Below, piece by piece: positions 11,503 to 26,500 of a stretch of DNA of 64,000 nt. Numbering within the stretch: position 1 is the first letter of the stretch; the number at the start of each line of letters is the position of its first letter. A program made the position numbers and the translations under genes. This stretch comes from Leptodactylus fallax (taxonomy: Eukaryota; Chordata; Amphibia; Anura; Leptodactylidae): assembly GCA_947044405.1 (NCBI GenBank), contig CAMRHE010000063.1, positions 5,382,501-5,446,500 on the forward strand, in the 5' to 3' direction. The notes below the pieces were generated by a model. That model worked only from the letters and a program-made list of their open reading frames with translations, searched no databases and was not told the origin of the DNA.

Positions 11503-14500
11503 GTTAACCTGTAATACCAGATATAACCAATGGGCTAGAACGGCGCTGTTGAACACTGACACCACTATGGCAGCTTTCACTCAAACCTCCAGTATACAGC
11601 ATGTAGGTCAATCTGTGCGTCAGACAATTTCATCTCGCCATAACTATCCAGTCGCTGTGTTAATTCAACGTAAATGTGACGAAACAGACAGCTATAGAAA
11701 CGTGGGAAGCTCCTAATCCCTTTAAGAATATTGAATTCCACGTCCAGTGCAGATAACTGGAAACACGGTGATGATGAACGATCTGCCTCTGCACATATCC
11801 ATTACATGGTAAAGATAGCGAAAAAAGATAATCATTGACCTCCGCCCACTACAAACAGCCTAAAAATACCCCCCGCACCCGCCTACGCCCACAAGTAGGT
11901 TGTAAAGATCCCGAGACCCAGTTCAATTCTCCTCCAGTAAACGTAACCATGTTTTTGCATTCAGCAGGCATGATCTCCGCTTTTCTAGGTTACTCCTAGC
12001 CTGCTGTGCTCCATAAAGGCCGGTTTTTGAGGTCACGGCACACATAAGCGACAGTCATCCTCATCAGTACATAACGGGGTTAATTACAAATCAGCCTTTA
12101 AACACATCAACACAAGTGCGCTGACCCCTCAATAATGTATATTGGTGGGGTTTACAAAGAAAGTAAAGTCACTTACCCAAAAATAAGGTCTAAATATAAC
12201 ACATTCAGATAAAACACCCAAAACGTCAACCAAATTGTAGAAAAAAAACGTGGAAACGGACGGAGCAAAAGCTCAATGGTAAGTACAACACTAATCTCTC
12301 TCTCTTCGTCCCCCCCCCCCCCATCTCTAATATATATAATTTTTTAATACTTTGGCGCTTATGGTTGACATATGTCGCTTTGCCCCTATACAGTGGTATA
12401 TATTGGGGCCTTCCACTTGAAGTACATATCAGACATTTGTGGCACGTCTAATCTAGAACCTCAATCTAACATAAATGGGTCCATAAGAATGGATAACCCC
12501 TTTAAAAGCAGGGGTAACCCATACAATGTCACTGCAGACCAACCCCCCCCCCCCCCCCAAGTTCTCCGCACCACGTGCTTACCTTCATCCCTTCCTCCCA
12601 GCTTATCCACAGATCTCCTCTGGTGAGAAAGCAAGCCACCGCGTGCCGTGCCAGATGGTGGATCCAACCTTCCTGTCGTAACTGGGTCATGATGGCGTCA
12701 ATCCACGGAAAGCCTGTCCGCCCCTCGGCCCATTTGGCCAGAGCCTCAGGGTTCCGATCCCAGGGAATCTGAACGCATATGGGATTCCCTTCCATTTTGT
12801 CAAAGCGAGGGTTGTTTGTGGCTGCCGTGTAGAAGAATTCTCGCCACAGGAGCTGCCCATAGAGAGAGAGGGGCGGAGAACTGTTTTTCTTTACCTTAAA
12901 AGAAAACATGAACAGCAGGTAAAACCACGGTGCTGCTGTGATATTATAGGACAGTTCACACAGTTGCAGATGGAGCGCAATGGACTGTCATAACTGTAGT
13001 GTGAGCACACCTTTAACCAGGCATCACTATTTTGACATGGCCTGCTTTGAGGAGTTTTCCATCAGTATGCTATGAGTATGTGATCTCTGGGGTCTGACAC
13101 CTGGACCCCACACAGATCAGTTGCCACAGCGGACAGGGAGCGTATGTAGGCTGCTTCTATTCAAGTAAAAGGAGTGTTACTGCTGCCCCGTCCTCTGTAT
13201 AGCGGTGGCACAGGGGAACTGCATCGGCTCCTATTACTTGGACAGGAGAAGACTACAAGCGCTCCCTGCCGGATCAGGTGATGTGTGCAGGGTCCAGGTG
13301 TGTGCCCGCCCCCGCCCCACAGATCCAATACTGATGACTTATCCTGTGGTGCCAGAAAACCCCTTTAAGTCTATGTCACCGGACCTACCTTTTTGTACAA
13401 ATCTGTTAACTTGAAGTAGAAGAGGCGGCAGGAGAGACATCCGAAACGCAGGTAAGGGCTGAGTCCTGTAGTGCTTGCCAGAAGGGAATTGGCGTTCATA
13501 CGGGGTCTTTCAAAGTTTGCCACCCATGCCTAAAAGAAGAAGAAACGATAGAAATGACTGGATCAGGCTACAGCCCATCCCCTGTATAAGAGGACCCATC
13601 TCCCCTCACAGTATAGTATCGCTGTCTCTGGTAACAGAAAAAAAACAAGGAAGTGCAGTGTAACAGATATGGGAGCCTTGGCAGGGGGGTGAGGCTACAA
13701 AAATGGAGAATGTCCCACCCCAAGACCGGCAGTATTTTTAGCCTTGCTGCGCCCCATGTTTACAGATCAATAGTCTGTCCGCTCACCTTAAGAAGGGATT
13801 AGCATTAGATAAGCTGAACCCCAGTGTGAATAAACATCAATATATTAATAAGGAAAGTAAGAAAATAAAATATCCAGAATATTCTTTTCTTTGTTTCTAT
13901 TTTTTTTTTCTTACATTGCAACAAAAACTCATTAATGTAAATCTATAAATCTATATTCTAATAGTCTGTATGTGTCCCATGAGCCCGGCCATGTCCCTCT
14001 CCTCCTCCTTACAGTCCTGTGTCTGGCTATAAGATAGCTGGGGTCGGCTGCAGCAGAAGACGACAATGGAGGCAGATTAAGGGGCAGATTTGGAGGTAGA
14101 ATCAGTCTCAAAATCAGCACCTAAATCCTATTGAGGACTATACATGCTATCCTATACATCCTAAACAGTACGCTGCATCATCAGACTCAGCCATGGTGTC
14201 CAAAAACATTCAGGCACCACCTACACATCTGTAAAGGGTGCCTGACCTGTAAAAAGGGGTGTCGTGTCACACTACAGGTTCTCATAAAAGTTGTCAAAGT
14301 CAGTCATAAGGTTTCTCTATGAAGGAAACATTTTAAGGTGTTTTCTAAGACTAGGATACCAATAACCTTAGTCCTTAGAATAGAGTGAAATCTTGGGGTT
14401 CGTCCTCACAGGCCATTAATATTAGATCAGTAAAATCAGACAAGCCCAAAAAAGTCAGTTGTCTAAGGACCTTGCAGCACTTGGGTGATCTCTACTTCCT

Positions 14501-17500
14501 CTTCTGAGGTCAGTGACATCACATGCATTGGTCACATGGCTATGCTGCAGCTCAGACCCATTCAGCTGCTACACCAAGCACAGCCACTATATAATGTATG
14601 GTGCTGTTCTTGATAAACAGTGAAAAGGTCATCACACTTGTCAACAGCTGATCAGTAGGGGTTCCCAGTGTCAGACCCAACCGATCCGATATTGGTGACC
14701 TATCCTAAGGACAGGTGATCAATATTATAGTCGTGACAAAGGCAGTCAGTGGTTGGACAACCGGTCCCTGACAACCCGCTGTGTGAACAGGCCGTAGCGT
14801 TCAGGTGAGAGCTGCAGCTTCTTCAGTAGTCACCCAGCCCAGCGCCGTACACTCAGCCCGTTCACTGCCAAAGCCATGTGACTGATGAAGGTGACATCAC
14901 AGGGCTGTGGAAATGGTGGTGCGTCAAACAGCTGATCTGTGGCAGTCCCCGTGTCGGATCTACAATTGATGACATTTTTATTTACCTTTCTTTCCAAGTG
15001 TCTTTCCAGGCGAGTCAGCGCTTCGGTTTCTCCTCCAGGCCACACGGCAGACGCTAATCCCTCCGTGTCAAAGCCTAAATGACCACAAGACAGGACGTTA
15101 GTTCCTCTTCCCTGGCTGGCCGCGCACATGACACACAACATAAAACCGTGGTGCATTCTTTACATTTACATTCTCTTTTTATTTTTTGTAAAACATAAGA
15201 ACATTCCATAATAAAGTGATTTCCATTCTTGACAACTGACAATACTTTAACTCCTTGGGGCTAGCAGTCCAGGCAATTCCATTTCCGGCAAAGGGACACG
15301 CACCGACAAAATCTGACTCCTGGCATGAAAGGGTTAGAATTTAGAGCAGATTTGTTTTAATTGGTCTGGTTGTTAGAATTTATATTGAATAAATATGGTC
15401 TAAAAAAAAAAAAAAAAAAAAAAAAAACGCAATACCAAGAACAACTAATGGAAACTAGTGAGAAACAGGACAGACAAAGCACGTACTAAAACACCGAGAT
15501 TTAACTCTATTCAGGACTTTACCATCCCTTCAGCCCCTCCCCATGGCTGCTTCCTTTCACAAACAGTGCCACGCCTATCCACAGGCTGTAAGTGGTACTG
15601 CAGCTAAGCTTCATTCACGTCAATGGACATAAGCTGCAATGCTAGATGGTCAGGTGCACTGACATTTTTGAAAGCAGGCAGCCATGTTTTTTAACCCTAG
15701 ACAACCCTTTTAACTAGCGCTGCAGCGTGCCAAGCACTGTTTGCTAAGGGCAATAAGGCCAGTTTGTAAAAATTGCAAAAATATTGGATCTTGCGTATCA
15801 AAAAGGTCTAAAAATAAACAAAACAAACACTCTTCTGCCTATAGCAACCAAAGCCCTGCGCCGATCGATTGCTATACGCTGCAAAAAAAAAAAATTTAAA
15901 AAAAAATTATTTGCTGCCTATAGCAACCAGTTAAGGCTGAGCTCTGCCTAAAGTGATTTTTTTTTTTTTTTTGACAGTTTTGATAAATCTGTTCCAATAT
16001 AAAGTCATATTTGCAATTTCGCTATGTAAATTTATCACAACCCACGGCGATACTGACCATACAGATGTAGCAGTGCCTGTGGTGCCAGATGGAGGGGGAT
16101 TGAGAAATGGTCATTTGGCACAGCCTATAGGTTTTTAATACAGGAATGTAGACAACCCCCTATGGGGCTCAGCCCTGCTACATCTGTATCTTTCCCGATA
16201 CCTCGTATTGCCCTTTGAACCCTGTCCAGCCCTGTAAACAATCGCCACCAGTCCTGAATAGGGTTAAGATGAGATTTTATAGTCACATCTTAGGTCACAG
16301 TAGGAATCCAGGAGATCTGGTTTGTTTTGTTTGGTAGAGAACATAAGACAAGTTATAGAACAAACAAAAGCTACAGACGTCTTCACTGCTCTATGGGCTT
16401 AGCCCATAGGTCCACTCTGCTGCACAACGTGCGGTGCATGCGTAGACATACAGGCTATGCCCCTTGCCACAGGGTGGCTTTCCTTTAGAAACATGAACGA
16501 CCCCACCTGTGCCGCCTTCTTGTTGTGGCTTTCGCACCGTGAAGCTCCTTTTTGCAACGATTCCGGCTGGCGTTGGCATCACCAGATCGCTGAAGTCAGC
16601 GGGAAGTGATGCAACCGCCCCTTTAACTCCGTTTGTGACGTCTTGCAGCCAAGTAAGTTACCCACTAGTTGTCACACTGCAGCCTAAGGGCACCGGGGGG
16701 CGCCCTGTCTAAGTGAGATCCTGGCAAAAAAAGCTTGGTAACAATGAAATTAAAAAAAAAAGGGAAAAAAAAAAATAAAAAATAAAATTCTGAAAAGTTT
16801 AGCGTGCAGGAAAATTTGTCTTTTCTAGTTCCTGGAGGAATGACAAAAGTACCACTAGTGCTCGCTCAATTGTAAAACTGGAGGAAATTAAAAAGATATA
16901 CAATAGGTGTAAGTTTTTTTTGTTTTTTTTTATGCAGTTCAGAAATGGAAAGCTCCAGATAACCTGCCGTGGATCAAGGTGAAAATTCTCTGCCATGTCC
17001 TCAAGATGGAGTCAAGAAAATGCCTCCACAATTTGGTAAATTTTATGATCACTCCAAATAACACATTTTCATACATAATTTTATTTTTTTTTATAAATAA
17101 TACAGGAGTGAGATTTTTCTTTCGGACATGCATCCCATTGCTGGTAAATGTGGCACCAAAGAGTTAAAACAAACAAAAATTTCAAAATTAGAGACATCTG
17201 CAAGACTTCCCTAAAATTTCAGTATAGTAAATATGTTTCCAATTCACATTCCTGGGCGTAACAAATTTTTTTTTTTTCTGAATGAATGAGCTTGTAGCGT
17301 CCTGAGCCCTGCGCTAGTTATGTATTAAATGGTTAAGTGCCAGGTAACACGCCATGCCGATGTTACTGGGAGCATAGCAAAAGCAGATAAAAAAAAACAA
17401 AACTGGAATATGTGCAGCATATACCGCCATATTGACCAGCCTAAGATTTATGCTCTGCTTTTATTTTGACCCAACAAGTTTTACACATGTGGGACTTCTA

Positions 17501-20500
17501 GAATTTATAATGTGCCACCAAATGATAAAATGTACATATGTATAGAATAGGAAAAAAAAATTCTTATACGTGCAAGTCATTAAGTGGAGATGTGAAGTGG
17601 GTGACATAGGACACTGCGTCATCATTTTAGGACAGACCATACATAGGAACATATCAGTCACGCTTTACATTGCCTAGGGGTGATAAAACAGCCTCTGGTT
17701 TCGGGCAATACATGGAGGAGATCACAATTTCCACTTGGAACAGTTTGTGTTCCAAAAAGTTGCAGAACAGCCCGTGCCTATCCACTACCTGGACCCGTCT
17801 AACTCTGTGCAGGAGTGAGGCTGGCTTCACACAGACGTATCCAGTCTGTGAAATACAGGCTGTATGTCGGCCATATTTCCTGGACTCTAAGCTTCATTGT
17901 CATCCATGACAGTAGGGGTCCCAGCCTCCCCGAGGGGATACAGTCCTGTACAGTAATCATGTATTAGCCCCATAAGATGGCAGGGACCCCTAGCATCATA
18001 TATAACTATCCTGCTGAGTGCTTGCTCCTAGAAATACTACAGACATGAGATCCTTACTTTCCAAATAGGCCTGTGTGAAGGATTGGACATATTGGTTTTC
18101 AACATGCTCCATCCTTCATTCCTGAGACACCTCCAGAGATGTCTGACATCGGATTATTCTCCTCTTCCCATGGGCACTGAGATTAGAAAACTATGTTCTT
18201 TATTTTGTTTTCCAGCACCGGTATCTGCGCCGTGTCTTGTACTATAGCTCACTGCCATTCAAGTGAATGGGGCCCAAAGTGCAATACCAGAAACACATCA
18301 TGGCGGCCGTCAATCATCGGGGAGGGAATATTTTACTCAGCATTAAAACTTTTTGTCTATTAGACTAAAAGAATTGGCCTTGTTTATCAAAGCCAAACAA
18401 AACAAAATGGCCTTCCTACCGATAGCCACCAACCAGAGCAAAGCTTCCAGTTAACTAACATGAAAGCTGCTCAGTCAGCGGTTGCTAAAGGTAACAAGTT
18501 TTTGGTAAATGAGGCGCATAATTTTGGTGCGGTTTGGTGTAATAGCCCAGTGGACCGGTCATAGTAGGTCACCCTTGACTAGGACACCTTAATATCAGGA
18601 AAGCTCTGTGTGTGCGGACAATGTGTCTGCTTAATGGAGTTGTCATCGCACCCCAAATGAGAACAATTTTTGCAAGCACCAAGACTTTCAGCATCAGAAA
18701 CTAAAGTAGAAAGTAAATAAAAAATAAAGTTTTCAACAAACTACACATTCTACTGTAAATCGCACCCTATCAGACTCCTATACAAGGCTCTGTTCACACT
18801 TGTGTTAGCTCTTTACTGTCAGGTTTTTATAATGGACGATTTATACTGTATAGCAAGACTCACTGAAGGGTAGGCTTGTACCATGATCAGTCCACCCATG
18901 GACGCCATGCCACGGGTGTGAACAGAGCCCAAGATGCTTGAACTTGTAGTTCTGCACAGTAGAGGCAGAGATATAGGAAAACCTGGCGAGGTCTACAAAG
19001 CCGATCCCACACATTCACTATGTCAGTCCAAGATCCTAACTACCTACAAGTGCAATGGGCCACCAATAAGTATACGGTCATATACCTAGCTCTTCCAGAG
19101 AAGGGACCCCGTATTTCTCGTCGTGGTCGTCGGACACCGGGGTTGTGCACTTCTCCATGACCTCAGATGTGATGGTCTCCACCGGAGTCTCCAGCGGCTC
19201 CATTTTGCTGATCAGGGTCTGGAATCTTTTGTAGGTTAATGGCGGCTGCCCGCCGTTCAGCTCGATAATCCTAGAAAACATGAACCAGAAACGTAAGAGG
19301 AAAAGTCATACTGCCTCCTTGTGGACAAAGAAATGTGTTGGATACAGATCTTGGTATAACAACAGGAAGTGCAGCCACGCGGATTATCCCCTTTGGTTTA
19401 GCTTCTTAGTATATGGTCACTTTTCTGAGAAGATAATCCAAAAGGTGACAACCAAAATGGCTGCACTTCCTGTAAAATTTTTCGAGACGGCTACCGCAAC
19501 AAAACGCCACCGCTCATATCTTTGCCAGACTAATTTACAGGATGGTCCCTTTATCCGTAAGACTGTCCACAGCCACTTACTTGTCCAGATCATACAGTGT
19601 GTGCGAAATGCGTACGATGACCTCCACGCCGGCCTCGCTCGCCAGTTTCTTGATGGCGGCATCTCTCTCTTTCCCGAAGGGCTCAGAGTCGTACTCGATA
19701 GACAGTTTGCTGATCTTCCATTCCTGGAAAAGTGCGTTAAAAAATAAAATTAAAAAACAGCCACAATGGAAGACGACGACGTGTCCTAGAGCTAGAATAG
19801 AAAATCAGCCTCGCATATACGGTAATGGAAAACGCCAGTAAACAACTTAATAAAGACAACACCGGAAAAAAAACAACAACAACAACAACAACACCACCAC
19901 CAACGTACTTTGAAGAGCCGAGGAAAGACATCAGCCGGCTGTCCGCGGATCACAAACAAGCGGGAGTTTAATTTACGTAGATTAGCATCGAGGTCTTCAA
20001 GACACTGGAGCAGGAACCTAAAGAAATCAATGAGAAAACACAACAAACATAAGAATGAAAGCTGCAAAACTCACAAAGTCATCGGCGTATATAGATCACA
20101 GACACACCAGGCGGGGTCAGGACAATTTGGGACACGAGACCACCCACAGCTACAAGAGGGGGCCTGTGTGTCACAGGGAGTAATAAAGCTTATAGTACAT
20201 TCCCTGCACTGCTTAAGCTTTATTAATAATATAGACCCCGGTCCCGCAGAGACCCATTTACTATCCTTGCGGAGAACAGAAGGGGGGACAACTCTTGGTC
20301 ACATGACCAAGTCCACCGAGTCTGTGACATCAGTGAGTCAGAGGAACAAGATCCCTATTCTATGAGTCTATGGATGTTATACGCCATTTTGGCACAAACC
20401 CACAGCTGGCCCTATAAGCATTCCCCTTACAGCATGGGGCCAGACCTGTCAGACACAGAGGATCACGGCGCAGTCAGCTCTGCTACATCACAATATTCCC

Positions 20501-23500
20501 TTTCCGGTCTGGTTTATTGAATGTCATTGCTTCTGTATTTTTGCAACAGCGATTAATAAATCTCCTTGGTAACAGATGCCTGGGCACACCGAATACGTCA
20601 GCGAGAGCAGATCCTCCACGTACACCAAGTACGGAGAACACGGAAAACTGTACAAACATGTGACGTCAAGTGTCAACATGCCCTGTACAGTACATGGGAT
20701 AAAGAAGGGTGGAAACACTCACTGTACCGCTAGAACAAGCAAAAGGCTGGGGAATAGGGAAAAATGTGCCGAAAAGGACATCTGGGAGGAGCTATCAGTC
20801 AGAACCCGACAATGCTGATTGGCTGAGAGCAGCTGAAATGCTCATCCCATGAGCTGAGGCGACTTCAGGACTCTCCAAGGACAGCGCCACACATTGTATA
20901 GTGGCTGTGCTTGGTATCGCAGCTCAGCCCACTCACTCGAGTGAGTCTGATCTGTGACCAGGCCAATGAATCTGATATCACATGGCCTGTGAAGCGGAAG
21001 CAGAGCTCGGGGGATGCTGCTGCAAAAACAGCTGAGTGGTGTCCTGAGGATATAGCTGAGAAACTAACAAGTCCTGGAAATCCTTTAGCGGGCCGCAGCA
21101 AAGAAGCGATGTGGGAAAACCCGCTTTGGCAACCTATGTCACTTTTTCCCGCAGCGCTTTTCACAGAAAGCCCACAGAGGTTTCCTCTGCAGACTTTTGG
21201 CTTCCATTATACCTATAGGGAAACCGCCGGCGTTTCTGTAGGTATAATTCACATGCTGCGATTTCCAAAACCGTGATTGTTTCGGAAATTGCAGCGTATC
21301 CGCTGCTCGTATGTGTGGATGGGTTTCGCTTTGCAGGAACTGTACAATGCCGCGGTGGGACCCCAGCCTTAAATGGTTTCTGACATTGAACAATTGTTTG
21401 CACCAATACAAAGCTAATACTTTTTACAGCTGAGATTTTGCTGCAATGACATCCATCCTCTGTACGCTAAACACGTCCGCAGCACAAAGCTCTCACCTGT
21501 TCTGAAAGTTTGCTACAATGTACCAGTGCAGGAGAAAGAAACCAGCCTGGACTGAATCCAATTGCTGCCGTGTCCAGGAGTCTGACCCCTTCATGTGGCC
21601 AGACATTCCAAGATGCTGTGTACGAGGAGGAAGAACTAAAGAAGTCACAAGGTTAGCGGGTACAGACATAATGATCCTAACTATCCACTACGGGCACGGA
21701 CAGACCGTCTGACCTACAAACCCATCTAGTGCAGTCTGTGGGATGGACATCTGCTCCGCAGACCGTACAGCTGATTACAAGGACGCCGGTACATGCCGTC
21801 TGATACGTGGATTAGACGCGGCGCCCGCTATGGGGATACGCTCCGAGCTGTCACTTCACAGGACACAGAGGTCAAAGTGATAATATACAATAAATAGACC
21901 CCTATAAACCAGCCCTGAGAGGGCAAAGGATTGCGGGCAGGTGATAAACATTTACTGAGGATATCACATGAAACATGTTCCTTATTGTGGTGGCCGCACA
22001 CCTTGCTCAGAGGACAGCTATTCCTCCAGACTCCCCCCATACACCTGCACTCTTGTCTTGTGCATGTGTGCTGAATGGGGCACGGGGAGTTATGTTATCA
22101 TGTCGCTATAAACACAGGCGTCAATATTAACAAAAATGTTAAAATAGTATCGTGTGAGGTATAGAAAGTAATGCTGTATACTGGTCCGATCAAAGGGGTG
22201 TCAGGGGTCAATGAACCCGCCTCATATATCCAGCACATGCAGTGCAGAAGCAGTGTGATCTTTATAGGGTTACACCTACAGTTAAAAGTAGGGATTTAAG
22301 AAGGAATGGGCATACTGTGTATCAACATGCCCAAGCCTTAGTTCCCATAGTGGAGGAGTCTAGCAGCGGACTACTCTTTCTCCCAGTTATCTGACTGTAG
22401 GGTGACCATAACATCGGCCCCTCTCCTTCCCTCCTAGGCTTGGCTTCTGACCGGGATCACCTGAAGGTCTATAGATAGCCTGCACAGCCGGCCGGGAGGA
22501 TTAGACATCGCTGGACACCCTATAGCGGCTAATTCTAGGACAAGGGAAAAACTCCACAGACGACTAAGAATAGAGGGGATTGTCTCGGCTTGAGACGTTA
22601 TGTGCAGTTCCCTCGTGACCTAGAACACTTCTCCAAACCCATAACTAATCTCCTTCTAATTCTGGAGGGGACAGGACGGTCTAAGCCGAGAACTGAATCG
22701 TATTAGGGATCCTGCACGGTCAATGACCGGGAGAGGAACAAAAACAGATAAGAAACTTGTGTCTTATTGTCTGTTCCTGAACAGTCTATGATAAAGAGTA
22801 GGATTGTGTCCATGGTGTCAGATCCCAAGTTTGTCCGATCTTCTGATGCCCTACAACATGCCAGTTCTCTAGACCATCCCTGTCAGAAAGTCAGTACTTA
22901 CTATATGCGATCTTGTTCTTATGGAGTACGGCTGTGTTCACACCCCCCTGATCTGCAGGTTCTATGGATATGGGATAGCTTGCTTTCATGAAGAAGGTAG
23001 TATAAGCTACACACAAGGGTAAGAAATAGTCACTTTTTACAGTAACAGCACCGCCATTGCCCATGGGCCGTGTCTGGTATTGCAGTTTAGCCCCATGCAC
23101 CCAGCTGCAATTCCAGACACAGTCCAAGTCTTAAACAGGTCCTCTGGGCTAAAAATACTGATGACCTAAGGATCAGCGGGGGTCCTAAAACTCTCATGAA
23201 TGTTCTCAGAAGCTGATGGGACAGGAAGCAGACAGCGCCGTTCTCTGTGTAGTGGCCAGATCAGGGCATTGCAGATGGGCTCCCATTCCCTTGACTCCGC
23301 TCCAGCACTGCTCAGAGGGGAGCTGTCGGCTTCTGGCTGCCTCATGGTTACTTAGGACAAATACATGTGTGACATTGGCTTGTTTAAAGGGGGTTCTGGG
23401 CTAAATTTGATAACCTGTCCTAACAAGGCAGCGTGGGGGCGCTAGTCACCGTCCTCAGCTGCATCTCTTGTGCTCATTTTCCATGAAGAGCTTCAGAGCG

Positions 23501-26500
23501 CACAATCCAGAACAACTTGCCCTCGGCTCTGGATGTTACAAGTGCCCTGACACAGTTTCTGAAGTATTGTGCCGATTGTGCCAGTAGGTTTCCATAATTA
23601 CCCGAGACGGAGACTGGCAAAGAACACAAAAACCCCATGAAAAAGAAGTAGATGTTTTGTGAAGTACCCGATGTGCCAGCGCCCGGTGTCATGTCTTTGG
23701 CAGTCATACAAGTTACAGATCTGCTGACTTACAGGGAGACATGCCCGCTCTATGCCAGGACAGCGAGTAACTGGGGCAGTCACATCCCGGGAGAAACAGT
23801 CTGTCCTGTATAGTGACGCACATGTAGGAGACGTGTACAGTATATACTCCAGCAGTCTGCCCTGTATACAGTGGAGACGTGTACAGTATATACTCCCAGC
23901 AGTCTGCCCTGTATACAGTGGAGATGTGTACAGTATATACTCCCAGCAGTCTGCCCTGTATATAGTGGAGACGTGTACAGTATATACTCCCAGCAGTCTG
24001 CCCTGTATACAGTGGAGACGTGTACAGTATATACTCCCAGCAGTCTGCCCTGTATACAGTGGAGACGTGTACAGTATATACTCCAGCAGTCTGCCCCTGT
24101 ATACAGTGGAGACGTGTACAGTATATACTCCCAGCAGTCTGCCCTGTATACAGTGGAGACGTGTACAGTATATACTCCAGCAGTCTGCCCTGTATATAGT
24201 GGAGACGTGTACAGTATATACTCCCAGCAGTCTGCCCTGTATACAGTGGAGACGTGTACAGTATATACTCCCAGCAGTCTGCCCTGTATACAGTGACACA
24301 CATGTAGGAGACGTGTACAGTATATACTCCCAGCAGTCTGCCCTGTATACAGTATATACTCCCAGCAGCCTCTGGTCATACAGACATTTGTAGCCACAAC
24401 TATGTGGGCTCTTTCCCATTTACATGCATGAAATGACTATTACAGTGAACTGGTTCCTGGCATCGGCTATTATACCGGGAGATTTGATGCAGTACCGTAT
24501 AAAAGCAGGAAAACGCCACAAATTTGTAAAAAATGTTCTGCAGCAATTCTGTGGCCACAACCACATGGTGTGAATATGGCCAAATGTAAATAAATATTAT
24601 AGGGGGACCTATATACAAATCTCCCAATAAAAGGTGAGCAATCTAATAATCTGTAGGAAACAGAGAGTGACTATCATCCCCAGCACAGAAGGCATCAGAC
24701 CCTGTTCACACCTGTGTTATAATAGTCACAACACTAACAGCTTATAATGGGGTCAGCTGGTGAGAGAGCATGCAAGTGTGAGAGTGAGCGAGCATAAGAG
24801 TGAGTGTGCAAGTGTGAAATTCAGAAAATGAAGAGTGTGAGCAAGCAAGACCGAGTATGAAAGTGAGATGGTGAATGTGAGCGAGTAAGAGAGAGACTAA
24901 CAGTGAACTTGATAGTGTGAGTGTAAGTGTGTAACAAGAGTGGGAGTAAGAGTGAGTGTGAAAGTGACAGTGAGTGTGTATGAGGGCAAGTAAGAGCGAG
25001 TGGAAAGTGACTAAAGTGTAAAATGGAGCGAGGGACAAGTAGACAGATGGCGGTGACCCTCCACCGGGAATTAGACTACGAGGCCTTTTCGGTCACTTTT
25101 TCACTCCTCCTGCTAATATAGATGCAAATATATAAGGATATGGCTGCCGTCTCACTGGCCCATCGGTACAGGCCGTGTGGTCTTCCCATGACCTGGAGAT
25201 ACAGTCGTCCTCTCCTCCTTGTGGTCAGGAGTCTCCATCTCTGTAAACACCATAAATAGTAAAAAAAAAAAAAAAAAAAAAAAAAACTACAAAAATATTC
25301 TCCAACAAAAATCAATGTTCTAACAAAACCTACGTAATCCACTTGCCCCACTTGCCGGCCGCGGCATTCACTGTGCACCGAGATAGTTTACAAGGACACG
25401 GCTATTTTCAGTCACCTTTGAAGCACAAAAATAACTTGAGCAGGCCCAGATTTAGAGGAGAGAAAAAAAAAAATAAAAACAAAACACACCCTGCCGAAGA
25501 CATTTGTTGCTTTTCATTGCGCAGTTTTCCCTTTTTAACCATGTCGACATGTTAGAACAATTCCAAAAAGTAGGTCATCGCTCATAGCAACCAGCAGGGG
25601 GGAGTCGCTCATTGACCTACTTTGCGGCTTACATGAGGACGGTGTGTAACGCTCTTATTGCATTGCCGTCTTTTATTGTAGGCAGAAGATAAGAAGTAGA
25701 CAGAATGTTCCCAAAGGCTGTGACTCCCTGAAACAGGAGTAAAAGTACCCAAATGAGGCTTTTCAGCATGGCGGACGTGTCCGAGCATCTGCATTTACTG
25801 GCTAAGTGGGGCAGGGGCAGTGTTTGCATAACCGCAGAGGAAAAGAGGTCAGACAAGTGAGCGGCCGTGCACACAGCCTGCCGAAAAGGCTTATACCCAG
25901 AGGAAGAGCGTACTGCGAAGTGCAGGGGTGATGTCAGCAGACGCCAGTGATGTCACCAGATACCTGCAAGCCTATCTCTTTGCATGTAACAGCAGATTGC
26001 GTGTGTGCGCAAAAAGAGTACAAGAGACCGTGCGCACAAGACAGCAAAAGAGTGTGCGAGAGCAGCCAATAGTCATGACGCCTGCATTTCGATAACTCCT
26101 TTCAGTCAAGCTTTTTGGTGCAATACTCTACAACATGTAACAGGTGTATCCAATACGCCAGGTGTGCACAAAAGCAAGATCTGGGGCTGCCCTCTCCCAA
26201 CTGAAGCCTGAATTTTGTTTGTGGCCCCCGGCTCCAGTGTAAGAGGACAGTGGGAGGCTAATCCGGGCTCAGACGTGACCTCTGTGCCACAGCGACATTC
26301 TTGTGCTGGGTGTAAAGTTATCTCATGTACCAATAATCCACTTATGGCCGGCACCAATCTCATAAACCGCTACATCACTGCACCTAAAGAGGGCCGGGGT
26401 GACACAAGGAGATGCTGATGTGGGGGCACGGCAGGGATTGCTACTGCCTAAATATGCTGATAACAGAACAATAGGTAGCCAGGACTAGTGGGCACAACCA

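Noticed and set aside
18561..18571. ATAGTAGGTCA and a similar site near 11600 as further RREs
   Set aside because: Both miss the consensus at a 5' position and stand alone, unlike the pair at 25567-25623.
19280..19747. A 155-codon plus-strand frame
   Set aside because: Shadow of cry1 exon 3 on the opposite strand plus intron sequence.
23598..24419. Long open frames on both strands, up to 273 codons
   Set aside because: They are translations of the 47-bp minisatellite; the same peptide block recurs in every frame and no domain is present.
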